Part shown: piece after piece, positions 30,064 through 39,965 of the stretch | How the letters are laid out: each line of letters opens with the position of its first letter | Position numbering within the stretch: the stretch's first letter is position 1 | Assembly (NCBI GenBank): GCA_025736915.1 | Contig: CP107049.1 | Coordinates: forward strand, 2,852,001-2,916,000 | Reading direction: 5' to 3' | DNA: 64,000 bases | Origin: Acinetobacter nosocomialis | Lineage (GTDB): Bacteria > Pseudomonadota > Gammaproteobacteria > Pseudomonadales > Moraxellaceae | Translations under genes and position numbers: made by a program | The notes under the pieces: generated by a model | The model's database searches: none | Seen by the model: the letters and a program-made list of their open reading frames with translations, nothing else | Told to the model about the DNA's origin: nothing

Positions 30064-30146
30064 ATCACTACAAAAACAGCTACGATTAAATATAAATGAG
30101 TTTTATATAATCAAATAAAACAGTTGTCCTCAGCTTAGGAGGAAAT

Positions 30147-31052
30147 ATGAATAAGAATGTATTAATCACGGGTGCTAGTGGTTTTATCGGAACGCATTTA
30201 ATTAAGTTCCTATTACAAAAAAATTATAATGTGATTGCTGTTACAAGGCAGGCTGGAAAGACATCTGACCATCCTGCCTTGCAGTGGGTACAAAAGTTTG
30301 AAGATATTTCGACCCGTCAAATTGATTATGTAGTGAATTTGGCAGGTGCAAATATTGGCGAAAAACGCTGGACCGAGTCACGTAAAAAACAACTCATTGA
30401 AAGCCGAGTAAACACGACCCGAAAATTGTATGCATGGCTCAAGCAATCTGAAATTTTTCCTGAAGTGATTGTGTCTGGTTCGGCGATTGGCTATTACGGA
30501 ATAGATGATCAAGAAAAGTGGGCAGAGGTGTGCACTGAACAAAGCTCACCACAGCCTATTTTTATGTCTCAGCTTTGCCAAGAGTGGGAACACGCAGCTT
30601 TAGCAGATACTCAGCAAAATACTAAAATTACTCGCTTAGGCGTAGTGTTTGGGCAGGGCGGTGGCATCTTGCCTAAAATGTTGCTTCCGATTCGACTCAA
30701 TTTAGTTGGTCAAATTGGTCACGGCCGTCAGCCTGTGGTTTGGGTACACATTGAAGACGTGTTAAGCGCAATCGAGTTTATATTTCAGCATCCTCAATCT
30801 GCCCAAATTCACAATGTCGTAGCGCCAGAAAACGTGTCCCAAAAGATCTTTGTTGAGCAAGCTGCCGCGGTACTCAATAAGAAACCACTGTTGTCAGCGC
30901 CTAGCACGGTTTTTCGCTGTTTATTAGGGGAACAATCGCAATTGATCTTAAATGGGCAATACGTCAAACCCGCAGCCTTACAAGCTGAAGGATTTGAGTT
31001 TACCTATCCGCAATTAAAAATGGCTTTAGAGAATATATTGGCGTCAGGCTAA
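30147..31052 (+). CDS. TIGR01777-type NAD(P)-dependent epimerase-like protein
   Basis: A 301-residue extended short-chain dehydrogenase/reductase fold. The nucleotide loop GASGFIGTHL is at residues 8-17. VNLAGANIGEKRW and the YYG motif (GSAIGYYG) are typical of the TIGR01777 (YfcH/SulA-like) epimerase group, with the C-terminal DUF1731-like segment LLGEQSQLILNGQYVKPAAL. An AGGAGG ribosome site lies 6 bases upstream. Its end overlaps the convergent thiO-like gene by 9 bases. The substrate is unknown for the family. Confidence 0.9.
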   Translation: MNKNVLITGASGFIGTHLIKFLLQKNYNVIAVTRQAGKTSDHPALQWVQKFEDISTRQIDYVVNLAGANIGEKRWTESRKKQLIESRVNTTRKLYAWLKQSEIFPEVIVSGSAIGYYGIDDQEKWAEVCTEQSSPQPIFMSQLCQEWEHAALADTQQNTKITRLGVVFGQGGGILPKMLLPIRLNLVGQIGHGRQPVVWVHIEDVLSAIEFIFQHPQSAQIHNVVAPENVSQKIFVEQAAAVLNKKPLLSAPSTVFRCLLGEQSQLILNGQYVKPAALQAEGFEFTYPQLKMALENILASG

Positions 31053-32159
31053 GATTTTATTTTGCAAACGCTCTGGCGAATATGCTTTGGCATCCACCAA
31101 TGTCGGTTGACCCAGCATAAGCTGACGGAGCAATTGTGCAGAGCCTGCGCCCATACAGAGACCATTTCTAAAATGACCAAAGTTTGCCCAGAGGTTATCC
31201 ATTTCAGGCATTTTGCCAATGTACGGGACGCCATTTGGTGAACTTGGTCTGAGTCCTGCCCAGCGATGTACAATCGGGAAATTGGCCAGTTCAGGCACCA
31301 TTTCTAAACACGCTTCTAAAATATTGTGCTGAGTCGTTTCATCGGTAGAGGTGTCAAAGCCACGATGTGCCATGCTAGACCCACACACAATATGCCCGTC
31401 CATACGTGGAATCAAATACATCACTCGATTCATACACATGGTCGGTAGCCAGTGAGCAGGGGTTTTAAATAACAGCATCTGACCTTGCACAGGTTCGACT
31501 GGAATTTCGAGTTGTAATTGTGAGTTCCAGTAATGGCTCCAAGCGCCTGAAGTTATTACAAAATGGTCTGCTGTATGTTTGCGACCGTCTTCGGTTTGGA
31601 GTGCTTGTATGGCATCACCTTGTTGAATCAGTTTTTTGACAGCAGCGTGTTCAAAAAACTCAACATTTGGATGTTGTTTTAAATAGCTAATCAGGGACTG
31701 TAATACACGCGGGTTGCGAATATTAGACAGTTCAGGAAAATAAATGGCTTCTTGAAAATGATCAGAGATATGCGGATTGACTTGTTCTAGGGCATCGCGC
31801 TGTAAATATTCGCAGCGTTGCATCGGTTCTTGATGTTGCTCGGCGTAGGAAAGTCCAACGTCAAAATCTTCTTCATCAAAAATCAGCATGCCTGTGTCAT
31901 GAATTTCAAAATCAATCCCTGTAACAGGGTAGAGCTTTTGGTTCCATGCTTGATACGAAGCTTTGCCAAATTGAGCAAGTTGGTTCACTGCATGCACATA
32001 GCGCCACGGATACATCGGAGAGAGAATACCTCCGCCAGCCCAAGAGGCTGCTTGTCCCGCTTGTTGTTGATCAAAAATGCTGACTTTACAGCCTTGTTCA
32101 ACCAACTCCAGCGCAGACATTAATCCACTTATGCCCGCACCAATGATTGCAATATGCAT
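31044..32159 (-). CDS. FAD-dependent amino-acid oxidase, ThiO/glycine-oxidase-like
   Basis: A 371-residue DAO-family flavoprotein. The dinucleotide fold IIGAGISGLMSALELVEQG is at the N-terminus (residues 4-23). The middle has GQMLLFKTP and the C-terminus has HRWAGLRPSSPNGVPYIG and NFGHFRNGLCMGAG, as in glycine oxidase ThiO, which makes the iminoacetate used for thiazole synthesis. No thi genes surround it, so the substrate may differ. It starts 25 bases after the hemB stop on the same strand, suggesting co-transcription. Confidence 0.85.
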   Translation of the reverse strand: MHIAIIGAGISGLMSALELVEQGCKVSIFDQQQAGQAASWAGGGILSPMYPWRYVHAVNQLAQFGKASYQAWNQKLYPVTGIDFEIHDTGMLIFDEEDFDVGLSYAEQHQEPMQRCEYLQRDALEQVNPHISDHFQEAIYFPELSNIRNPRVLQSLISYLKQHPNVEFFEHAAVKKLIQQGDAIQALQTEDGRKHTADHFVITSGAWSHYWNSQLQLEIPVEPVQGQMLLFKTPAHWLPTMCMNRVMYLIPRMDGHIVCGSSMAHRGFDTSTDETTQHNILEACLEMVPELANFPIVHRWAGLRPSSPNGVPYIGKMPEMDNLWANFGHFRNGLCMGAGSAQLLRQLMLGQPTLVDAKAYSPERLQNKILA

Positions 32160-32184
32160 GCAGTGTTATCCTTTTTCTGCGAAC

Positions 32185-33312
<1,128 letters not shown>

Positions 33313-33340
33313 TTATCATGCTTTTAAATTTAGGCAATGT

Positions 33341-33838
33341 ATGAGTGATGAAAAGAAAAATTGGACGGGGAACATACAATTAGGCGCCAAAACTGACCTA
33401 AATGTGGTTCTCAACCAATTGTGTAAGGCGTTTAATAGCTGTCCATTTTTCAAGCATAGTGGAATGATTATGCGTGTGGTAGATGGGCACATTGAAGGCT
33501 ATGTTGAAATGCAACCTGACCTCATTGGCAATTTGGCTTTTCAGGTTTTGCATGGTGGTGTGGCTGCAACTTTGCTCGATAGCATTGGTGGAATTGTGGC
33601 AATGGAACATCTCTATCGCCGTTCAACCCCCGAAACCCTGCCTGAAACCATTAAACAGGTTACACGCTTGGCAACTGTCGATATGCGTGTAGATTATTTG
33701 GCACCGGGGCGTGGTAAATATTTTATTGCACGTGCCGAAGTCCTACGTTTAGGCCGCAAGGGCTGTACCATGCGCATGACCATGGTCAATGATGAAGATA
33801 AACAGATTGCTGCCGGCATTGCCTCATATGCCTATTAA
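33341..33838 (+). CDS. Hotdog-fold thioesterase (PaaI/YigI-like)
   Basis: A 165-residue hotdog protein. The signature stretch LAFQVLHGGVAATLLDSIGGIVAM contains the HGG-x-x-x-x-x-x-D catalytic motif, and VDMRVDYLAPGRGKYFIARAEV is the second strand pair. The acyl-CoA substrate is unknown. I choose 33341 (MSDEKK) because the frame from 33284 runs into the hemB promoter region, although neither start has a strong ribosome site. It is divergent from hemB and closed by a terminator. Confidence 0.88.
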   Translation: MSDEKKNWTGNIQLGAKTDLNVVLNQLCKAFNSCPFFKHSGMIMRVVDGHIEGYVEMQPDLIGNLAFQVLHGGVAATLLDSIGGIVAMEHLYRRSTPETLPETIKQVTRLATVDMRVDYLAPGRGKYFIARAEVLRLGRKGCTMRMTMVNDEDKQIAAGIASYAY

Positions 33839-33857
33839 TCTAGGCATTTTAAGCATT

Positions 33858-33885
33858 TAAAAAGCGCTCAGGGCGCTTTTTTTCA
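33858..33885 (+). terminator. Terminator after the thioesterase gene
   Basis: The stem AAAAGCGC/GCGCTTTT with loop TCAGG is followed by T's. The rest of 33886-34107 is AT-rich leader of emrA, with a small TTGATGGCAAAGCCAA dyad near 34073. Confidence 0.88.
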
Positions 33886-34107
33886 TATTAAAAAAGATAA
33901 AAATTTCACAAAAACTTTGAGATAAACATTAATTTAATTAGAACGAACGCATTAGTTATATTTTTTTATTCTCATATCATGAGGTTTTAGCGTTAAAATT
34001 GTCTCCTTTGACAATGCGGTATGTCTTGTTTATAGAAAAATAAAAACTCTATAACAAGGTGTAGTGCGAGATTGATGGCAAAGCCAACTCATCTTTAGGA
34101 ACATACC

Positions 34108-35259
34108 ATGACTGATGCACAAAGCAATGTACAAGAAACAGTGCCAACAACATCTGCCTCGGATGACAACATGCAAAACAAGCGCAAAAAATTTCTTGGT
34201 TTCTTTGCGCTGATTTTATTGATCGCCGCTATTTTATATGCAATCTGGGCATTATTTTTAAATCACTCGGTGAGTACGGATAATGCTTATGTCGGTGCAG
34301 AAACCGCGCAAATTACCTCAATGGTTAGCGGACAGGTCGCTCAGGTTTTGGTAAAAGATACTCAAACAGTACACCGCGGTGATGTGCTAGTTCGTATTGA
34401 TGACCGTGATGCCAAAATCGCGTTGGCACAAGCCGAGGCAGAGCTTGCCAAAGCAAAACGCCAATATAAACAAACTGCGGCAAACAGTAGTTCTTTAAAC
34501 TCTCAAGTGGTGGTTCGTGCTGACGAAATTAACAGTGCTAAAGCACAGGTTGCTCAAGCACAAGCCGACTATGATAAAGCTGCTTTAGAACTGAACCGCC
34601 GTGCACAGCTTGCTGCCTCTGGCGCTGTGTCTAAAGAAGAACTTACCAAAGCACAAAGTGCGGTTGAAACTGCTAAAGCAGGACTAGAGCTTGCTAAAGC
34701 CGGCCTTGCACAAGCGACTTCTAGTCGTAAGGCAGCCGAAAGCACCTTAGCTGCAAACGAAGCGTTAATTCAAGGTGTAAGCGAAACCTCGACTCCGGAT
34801 GTACAAGTTGCACAAGCGCATGTAGAACAAGCTCAGCTTGACTTGGAACGTACCGTGATTCGTGCACCAGTTGATGGTGTGATTACACGCCGTAATATTC
34901 AAGTGGGTCAACGTGTTGCACCGGGTACAAGCATGATGATGATTGTGCCGCTTAACGATTTATATGTAGATGCTAACTTCAAAGAAAGTCAGTTGAAAAA
35001 AGTCCGCCCAGGTCAGCCAGTCACATTAACATCAGATTTATATGGTGATGATGTTGAATACCACGGCAAAGTGGTGGGCTTCTCTGGTGGTACAGGCTCT
35101 GCCTTTGCCTTAATTCCGGCTCAAAACGCAACAGGTAACTGGATTAAAGTGGTTCAACGCTTACCGGTTCGTATTGCACTTGACCCGAAAGAACTTGCTG
35201 AACACCCATTACGTGTTGGCTTGTCGATGGAAGCAAAAGTCGACTTATCTGCGAAGTAA
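34108..35259 (+). CDS. emrA: EmrA-type membrane fusion protein
   Basis: The 383-residue periplasmic adaptor of an MFS tripartite pump that expels uncouplers, hydrophobic drugs and osmotic stressors. A cytoplasmic N-tail is followed by one membrane anchor (about residues 30-50), a lipoyl half (VSTDNAYVGAETAQITSMVSG), a long Ala/Gln-rich coiled-coil hairpin (about residues 105-235) and the second lipoyl half DLERTVIRAPVDGVITRRN. AGGAAC precedes the start. emrB follows after 6 bases. Confidence 0.93.
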   Translation: MTDAQSNVQETVPTTSASDDNMQNKRKKFLGFFALILLIAAILYAIWALFLNHSVSTDNAYVGAETAQITSMVSGQVAQVLVKDTQTVHRGDVLVRIDDRDAKIALAQAEAELAKAKRQYKQTAANSSSLNSQVVVRADEINSAKAQVAQAQADYDKAALELNRRAQLAASGAVSKEELTKAQSAVETAKAGLELAKAGLAQATSSRKAAESTLAANEALIQGVSETSTPDVQVAQAHVEQAQLDLERTVIRAPVDGVITRRNIQVGQRVAPGTSMMMIVPLNDLYVDANFKESQLKKVRPGQPVTLTSDLYGDDVEYHGKVVGFSGGTGSAFALIPAQNATGNWIKVVQRLPVRIALDPKELAEHPLRVGLSMEAKVDLSAK

Positions 35260-35265
35260 ACGCTT

Positions 35266-36789
35266 ATGAAAACGCAAACACCTTTTGCCGAGTTAAGCGG
35301 TGGCCGTTTACTACTGGCAGCGTTTGTTATTGCCTTGTCGAACTTTATGGTCGTACTTGATACGACCATTGCCAACGTCTCTGTACCGCATATTACCGGT
35401 AACCTTGCTGTTTCAAGCACACAAGGCACATGGGTCGTTACTTCATATGCAGTTGCAGAAGCGATTTGTGTACCTTTAACGGGCTGGCTGGCAGGCCGCT
35501 TTGGAACGGTGCGGGTCTTTATCTTTGGTTTAATTGGCTTTACGGTCTTTTCTTTCCTATGCGGTTTGGCAACATCGTTAGAAATGTTGGTGTTTTTCCG
35601 TATTGGGCAGGGCCTTTGTGGTGGTCCACTTATGCCACTCAGCCAAACCTTGCTTATGCGTATTTTCCCTCAAGAAAAGCATGCGCAGGCAATGGGCCTA
35701 TGGGCAATGACCACAGTCGTCGGGCCAATTTTAGGACCAATTTTGGGTGGTCTGATTAGTGATAACCTGTCTTGGCACTGGATCTTCTTTATTAACTTAC
35801 CAGTTGGTATTGTCTGTGTATTAGCAGCAATGCGCTTGTTAAGAGTAGCCGAAACAGAAACTATTTCTTTAAGAATCGACACTGTTGGTTTAGGCCTGTT
35901 AATTCTGTGGATTGGTGCGTTACAGCTTATGCTCGACTTGGGGCATGAGCGCGACTGGTTTAACAGCACGAGCATTGTGGTTTTAGCTTTAACTGCCGCC
36001 ATTGGCTTTGTGGTGTTCCTGATATGGGAACTCACCGACAAACACCCCGTGGTGGATGTCAAAGTCTTTAGGCATAGGGGCTTTGCCATTTCGGTACTGG
36101 CCTTGTCGCTCGGCTTTGGCGCATTCTTTGGCAGTATTGTACTGATTCCGCAGTGGCTGCAAATGAACCTTTCTTATACCGCGACGTGGGCCGGCTATTT
36201 AACTGCAACGATGGGCTTTGGTAGTTTGACCATGTCACCGATTGTGGCAAAACTTTCGACCAAACATGACCCGCGTGCGCTGGCGAGCTTTGGTTTAATT
36301 TTGCTGGGTATTGTGACCTTAATGCGAGCATTCTGGACCACAGATGCCGACTTTATGGCACTGGCTTGGCCGCAAATCCTGCAAGGTTTTGCAGTACCGT
36401 TCTTCTTTATCCCACTGTCTAACATTGCACTTGGTTCGGTGTTGCAGCAAGAAATTGCATCTGCTGCGGGCCTCATGAACTTTTTAAGAACCATGGCAGG
36501 GGCGATTGGCGCTTCAATTGCGGTGACCGTGTGGGATGACCATGCCAAAGTTGCCCGTAGTGAAATGGTGTCAAACCTACATACCACTGAAGTACAAAAC
36601 ACACTTTTGCAAAATGGTTTTACGGCTGACTCGACGCTTGGAATTATTTCAAATCTAGTCGATAAAGAAGCCATTACCATGTCGGCAAACCATGTTTTTT
36701 TGCTATTTGCGATTGTATTTGTCTTTGCAGGGCTGGTGATTTGGCTGTGTCCAAAACCCAAACAGGTTAGCGGTATGCCTTCTCACTAA
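35266..36789 (+). CDS. emrB: EmrB/QacA-type DHA2 MFS drug exporter
   Basis: A 507-residue MFS transporter of the 14-helix drug:H+ antiporter-2 group, partner of EmrA. The start ALSNFMVVLDTTIANVSVPHI is the DHA2 motif D1. The loop GRFGTVRVFIFG is motif A, and GLWAMTTVVGPILGPILGG is motif C, diagnostic of antiporters. No TolC-like gene is near, so a chromosomal outer-membrane channel must be shared. It ends the two-gene operon; a terminator follows. Confidence 0.94.
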   Translation: MKTQTPFAELSGGRLLLAAFVIALSNFMVVLDTTIANVSVPHITGNLAVSSTQGTWVVTSYAVAEAICVPLTGWLAGRFGTVRVFIFGLIGFTVFSFLCGLATSLEMLVFFRIGQGLCGGPLMPLSQTLLMRIFPQEKHAQAMGLWAMTTVVGPILGPILGGLISDNLSWHWIFFINLPVGIVCVLAAMRLLRVAETETISLRIDTVGLGLLILWIGALQLMLDLGHERDWFNSTSIVVLALTAAIGFVVFLIWELTDKHPVVDVKVFRHRGFAISVLALSLGFGAFFGSIVLIPQWLQMNLSYTATWAGYLTATMGFGSLTMSPIVAKLSTKHDPRALASFGLILLGIVTLMRAFWTTDADFMALAWPQILQGFAVPFFFIPLSNIALGSVLQQEIASAAGLMNFLRTMAGAIGASIAVTVWDDHAKVARSEMVSNLHTTEVQNTLLQNGFTADSTLGIISNLVDKEAITMSANHVFLLFAIVFVFAGLVIWLCPKPKQVSGMPSH

Positions 36790-36794
36790 ACATC

Positions 36795-36824
36795 AAAAAG
36801 CATCTCCTCGGAGGTGCTTTTTTT
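36795..36824 (+). terminator. Terminator of emrAB
   Basis: The stem AAAAGCATCTCC/GGAGGTGCTTTT with loop TC is followed by T's. The remaining gap to 37092 is AT-rich leader for ggt; I see no other feature in it. Confidence 0.9.
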
Positions 36825-37092
36825 AGGCTTACTACAAAATGAGCGAGTTTATAAATAGCAGATTTTGCCTGTATTTAAAGAAATAAAGCATGCCAGAATT
36901 GGGCAAATCAGTTATAAAAGAGTGTGATAACAAACAAGGAGACATCACACAGAGCACAAAATAAACACCCTTAATCATTTAATATTATTAAAACTTTATT
37001 TTTATCAAAGATTAAAAAACTGAAGACCTGAAAACAAAGAAGCTTGCATGGCAATTGCATGGATAGGCAGGCGTATATATTGGAGTTATCAC

Positions 37093-39078
37093 GTGAATAA
37101 AAGATATTCATTTTTGTTCAGTAGTTTATTAGCAGTCGGTTTATTACAAGGATGTGGAGATGACTCCTCGTCAGATCAGCCCAAGGATGATTCAAATACA
37201 ACCCCGCCCAATTTAATTGTAGATAATGACCCAACCAGTTGTAGCAAACTGGCCCAAGACGGTTCAAGCGTGGTAGTCGGTTCAAACCAAAATGGTGACC
37301 CCGCCGCGCCAGAGGGTGCATCGGGTTATAGACTCGGTAACACGGTTAAATACGCAGATAAATATATGGTGGTGGCAAACACGCCACTTGCGGTAAAAGC
37401 AGGTTGCGATGTGTTAAAAGCAGGCGGTAGTGCAGTCGATGCAGCCGTAGCAGTACAAGCCGTGCTTGGCTTAGTGGAGCCACAGTCGAGTACCATCGCC
37501 GGTAGTGGTTTTATGATGTATTACGATGCCAAAACCAAACAAGTCACTGCTTATGATGGCCGTGAAACCGCTCCAGCGGCAGCCAACGAATATTATTTAA
37601 TTCGCCAAAATATATATGACCCAAATTCACCTCCGCCTGTACCAAGTGCCCGCCGTAGCGGTCGCTCGATTGGTGTGCCGGGCGTGATGCGTTTGCTTGA
37701 ACAAGCACAAAAAGAGCATGGCAAACTTAAGTGGAACCAACTTTTTGGTGAAGCGATTGGTTTGGCTGATAACGGTTTTCGCATTCCGGGGCGTTTGGCA
37801 GATGCCATTGCAAGTAATGCAAGCAATTTAGCACTCGATGCAAATGCAATGGCGACTTATTTCTACCCAGATGGATCACCACGTAAAGTCGGCGAGACCA
37901 TGACCAATAAAGCCTATGCCAGAACACTCGAAGCACTCGCTTCACAAGGGGCAAACGCACTATACACTGGTCCAATTGCGCAAGCCATTGTGGCAAAAGC
38001 AGGGCAAACCGTGGGTGACGACCCAGCACGGACTCCAATTACCCCAAGTTTGATGACCTTGCAGGATTTATCAAACTATCAGGTAAAAAAACGCGACCCG
38101 ATTTGTACAACGTACCGTGACCGTTACTATGTATGTACCATGCCACCTCCATCTTCGGGAGGAATTGCAGTTGCACAGACGCTGGGTATTTTAGAAAACT
38201 TTGATATGTCGCTTTACCCACCTAAAAACCCTGAAAATGAAGGCGGTGTGCCCGATGTCATGGGCGTGCATTTAGTGTCTGAAGCAGAACGTTTAGCCTA
38301 CGCCGACCGTGATAAATATGTGGCAGATACTGACTTTGTCGCTTTACCAGCACAAGGCATTCCAAGCTTTATTGATAAAAACTACTTGAAGCAACGCGCA
38401 GCACTGATTAACCCTAACCAAAGTATGGGCGTTGCACCAGCGGGTAATTTCAACCCAGCTTCGGGCGTCGACACCACTGTTGAACATGGTACAACGCAGT
38501 TCACGATTGTAGATGCCTATGGCAATGTGGTTTCAATGACATCGACTGTTGAATCGAGCATGGGCTCATTCCACATGGTGGATGGGTTCTTGCTGTCGAA
38601 CCAGTTAACTGACTTTAGTGCCAACCCTTATGACAGCACGGGAGCACTGGTTGCTAACCGTGTGGAAGGTGACAAACGCCCAAGAAGTACCATGGCGCCA
38701 ACTTTAGTGTTTAAAGGCACCACGCCAGATGAGTTTTATATGGCAACAGGTTCACCAGGTGGCGGTACGATCATTCAATATGTAGTTAAAACTTTGGTGG
38801 GAGCTTTGGACTGGAACTTAAATGCACAGCAGGCCACTTCGCTTGTTAACTTTGGCGCAACCAATAGCAAAAACACCAATGTGGATAGCTCGAATGTACA
38901 GCTTTCCTTAGTTGACCTGATTGAAGGCTTAAAGGCAAAAGGGTATGGCATCTCTAACACTGCGCAAACCAGTGGTATTTCTACGATTATGAAAGTAAAT
39001 ATAAATAATCAAAGTAAATACGCAGGTGGGGTAGATCCACGCCGTGAAGGGATTGTGTTAGGCAATGGTGCTTTATAG
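37093..39078 (+). CDS. ggt: Gamma-glutamyltransferase, exported lipoprotein form
   Basis: A self-processing Ntn-hydrolase that hydrolyses or transfers the gamma-glutamyl group of glutathione in the periplasm or at the envelope. The proteolysis site and nucleophile lie in HGTTQFTIVD (Thr near residue 467), followed by GNVVSMTSTVESSMGS. The C-terminal SPGGGTIIQ is also typical. I prefer the GTG at 37093 because TTGGAG lies 7 bases upstream and it directly opens a lipoprotein signal ending in LLQGC; an ATG at 37048 is in frame. A low-complexity Asp/Ser/Asn stretch follows the Cys. It is monocistronic. Confidence 0.93.
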   Translation: MNKRYSFLFSSLLAVGLLQGCGDDSSSDQPKDDSNTTPPNLIVDNDPTSCSKLAQDGSSVVVGSNQNGDPAAPEGASGYRLGNTVKYADKYMVVANTPLAVKAGCDVLKAGGSAVDAAVAVQAVLGLVEPQSSTIAGSGFMMYYDAKTKQVTAYDGRETAPAAANEYYLIRQNIYDPNSPPPVPSARRSGRSIGVPGVMRLLEQAQKEHGKLKWNQLFGEAIGLADNGFRIPGRLADAIASNASNLALDANAMATYFYPDGSPRKVGETMTNKAYARTLEALASQGANALYTGPIAQAIVAKAGQTVGDDPARTPITPSLMTLQDLSNYQVKKRDPICTTYRDRYYVCTMPPPSSGGIAVAQTLGILENFDMSLYPPKNPENEGGVPDVMGVHLVSEAERLAYADRDKYVADTDFVALPAQGIPSFIDKNYLKQRAALINPNQSMGVAPAGNFNPASGVDTTVEHGTTQFTIVDAYGNVVSMTSTVESSMGSFHMVDGFLLSNQLTDFSANPYDSTGALVANRVEGDKRPRSTMAPTLVFKGTTPDEFYMATGSPGGGTIIQYVVKTLVGALDWNLNAQQATSLVNFGATNSKNTNVDSSNVQLSLVDLIEGLKAKGYGISNTAQTSGISTIMKVNINNQSKYAGGVDPRREGIVLGNGAL

Positions 39079-39086
39079 GCCAAACT

Positions 39087-39119
39087 TAAAAAAGCTGTCA
39101 TTTTTGGCAGCTTTTTTTA
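39087..39119 (+). terminator. Terminator of ggt
   Basis: The stem AAAGCTGTC/GGCAGCTTT with loop ATTTTT is followed by T's. A second dyad, AAAATGC/GCATTTT at 39189-39205, lies before the tmRNA. Confidence 0.88.
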
Positions 39120-39238
39120 TAAGGGGCCTTGAAAAAAACAAAAGGCACTCAATTATGTAAGTATGTTCATCAGTGGCAGACTGTTGATAAAATGCACAGC
39201 ATTTTATTTTAGTTATGCTATGATGTGCAGACATTCAT

Positions 39239-39598
39239 GGGGATGTTATTGGCTTCGACGCCGGTGATGAAACTCATAGATGCATGCCGAGAGCGCATTT
39301 TCTCTCGTAAATAAAATTTGCATTTAAATAGTCGCAAACGACGAAACTTACGCTCTAGCTGCCTAAGGGCCGCTTGTCCGCTTCCTAGAATACTTGTGGT
39401 CTGGGAACCCGACTGAAGCGCACGCACACAAGTCCGTATAGAGTCAAGCCTCGGGGCTTTATACCAAACTTAGAGGATCGCACCTTGTACCCTGTTCGTC
39501 GGGTCACTTGGTGTTAAAACAATAGACGATATCTAAGCATGTAGTATTCTCGAGCGTAGTGCTGGCGGACGCGGGTTCAACTCCCGCCATCTCCACCA
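39239..39598 (+). ncRNA. ssrA: Transfer-messenger RNA (tmRNA)
   Basis: The 360-base tmRNA rescues stalled ribosomes. The acceptor stem pairs GGGGATG at the 5' end with CATCTCC before CCA. The T-loop arm GCGGGTTCAACTCCCGC is intact. The resume codon GCA at 39333 opens the tag ANDETYALAA, which ends at TAA 39364-39366. This is the Acinetobacter-type tag, as I remember it, and supports the genus. CCA is encoded. The smpB gene is not in the window. Confidence 0.98.
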
Positions 39599-39644
39599 AA
39601 TACTTAAGCTTTATATAAGTGAATATCATGTCGTATAAAGCGGA

Positions 39645-39678
39645 AAGGCTTAAATCTAAGAGGTTTAAGCCTTTTTTA
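39645..39678 (+). terminator. Terminator of tmRNA
   Basis: Arms AAGGCTTAAA/TTTAAGCCTT with loop TCTAAGAGG are followed by TTTT. The rest of 39599-39965 is strongly AT-rich with no open frame; it should hold the promoter of the ATPase gene. Confidence 0.9.
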
Positions 39679-39965
39679 ATTCCTTAAATTTAACCATTCT
39701 TGATTCAGCTTAATTATTGATAATTAAAATTTATTACTTCAAGCTTTTACAGGGTATAGTTGTAAGCATTTTAAAGACCCAATCTAAATAATTTAAATTA
39801 AAGAATTAATTAAAAAAAATTAGCTATTAGCTATAATAATTAGAAATACTTATTAAATAATTGGTGACTAAGACGAATAGTTATATATTGACTAAGGTGT
39901 TTAGTATTCCATTTTTAATTACTGTTTGTTACATTGTGTTAGGTTTGTAACTCTAATATTGCACT

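Noticed and set aside
36918..36960. AAGGAG near 36938 as a ribosome site for a small gene before ggt
   Set aside because: No start codon lies at usable distance and no open frame follows.
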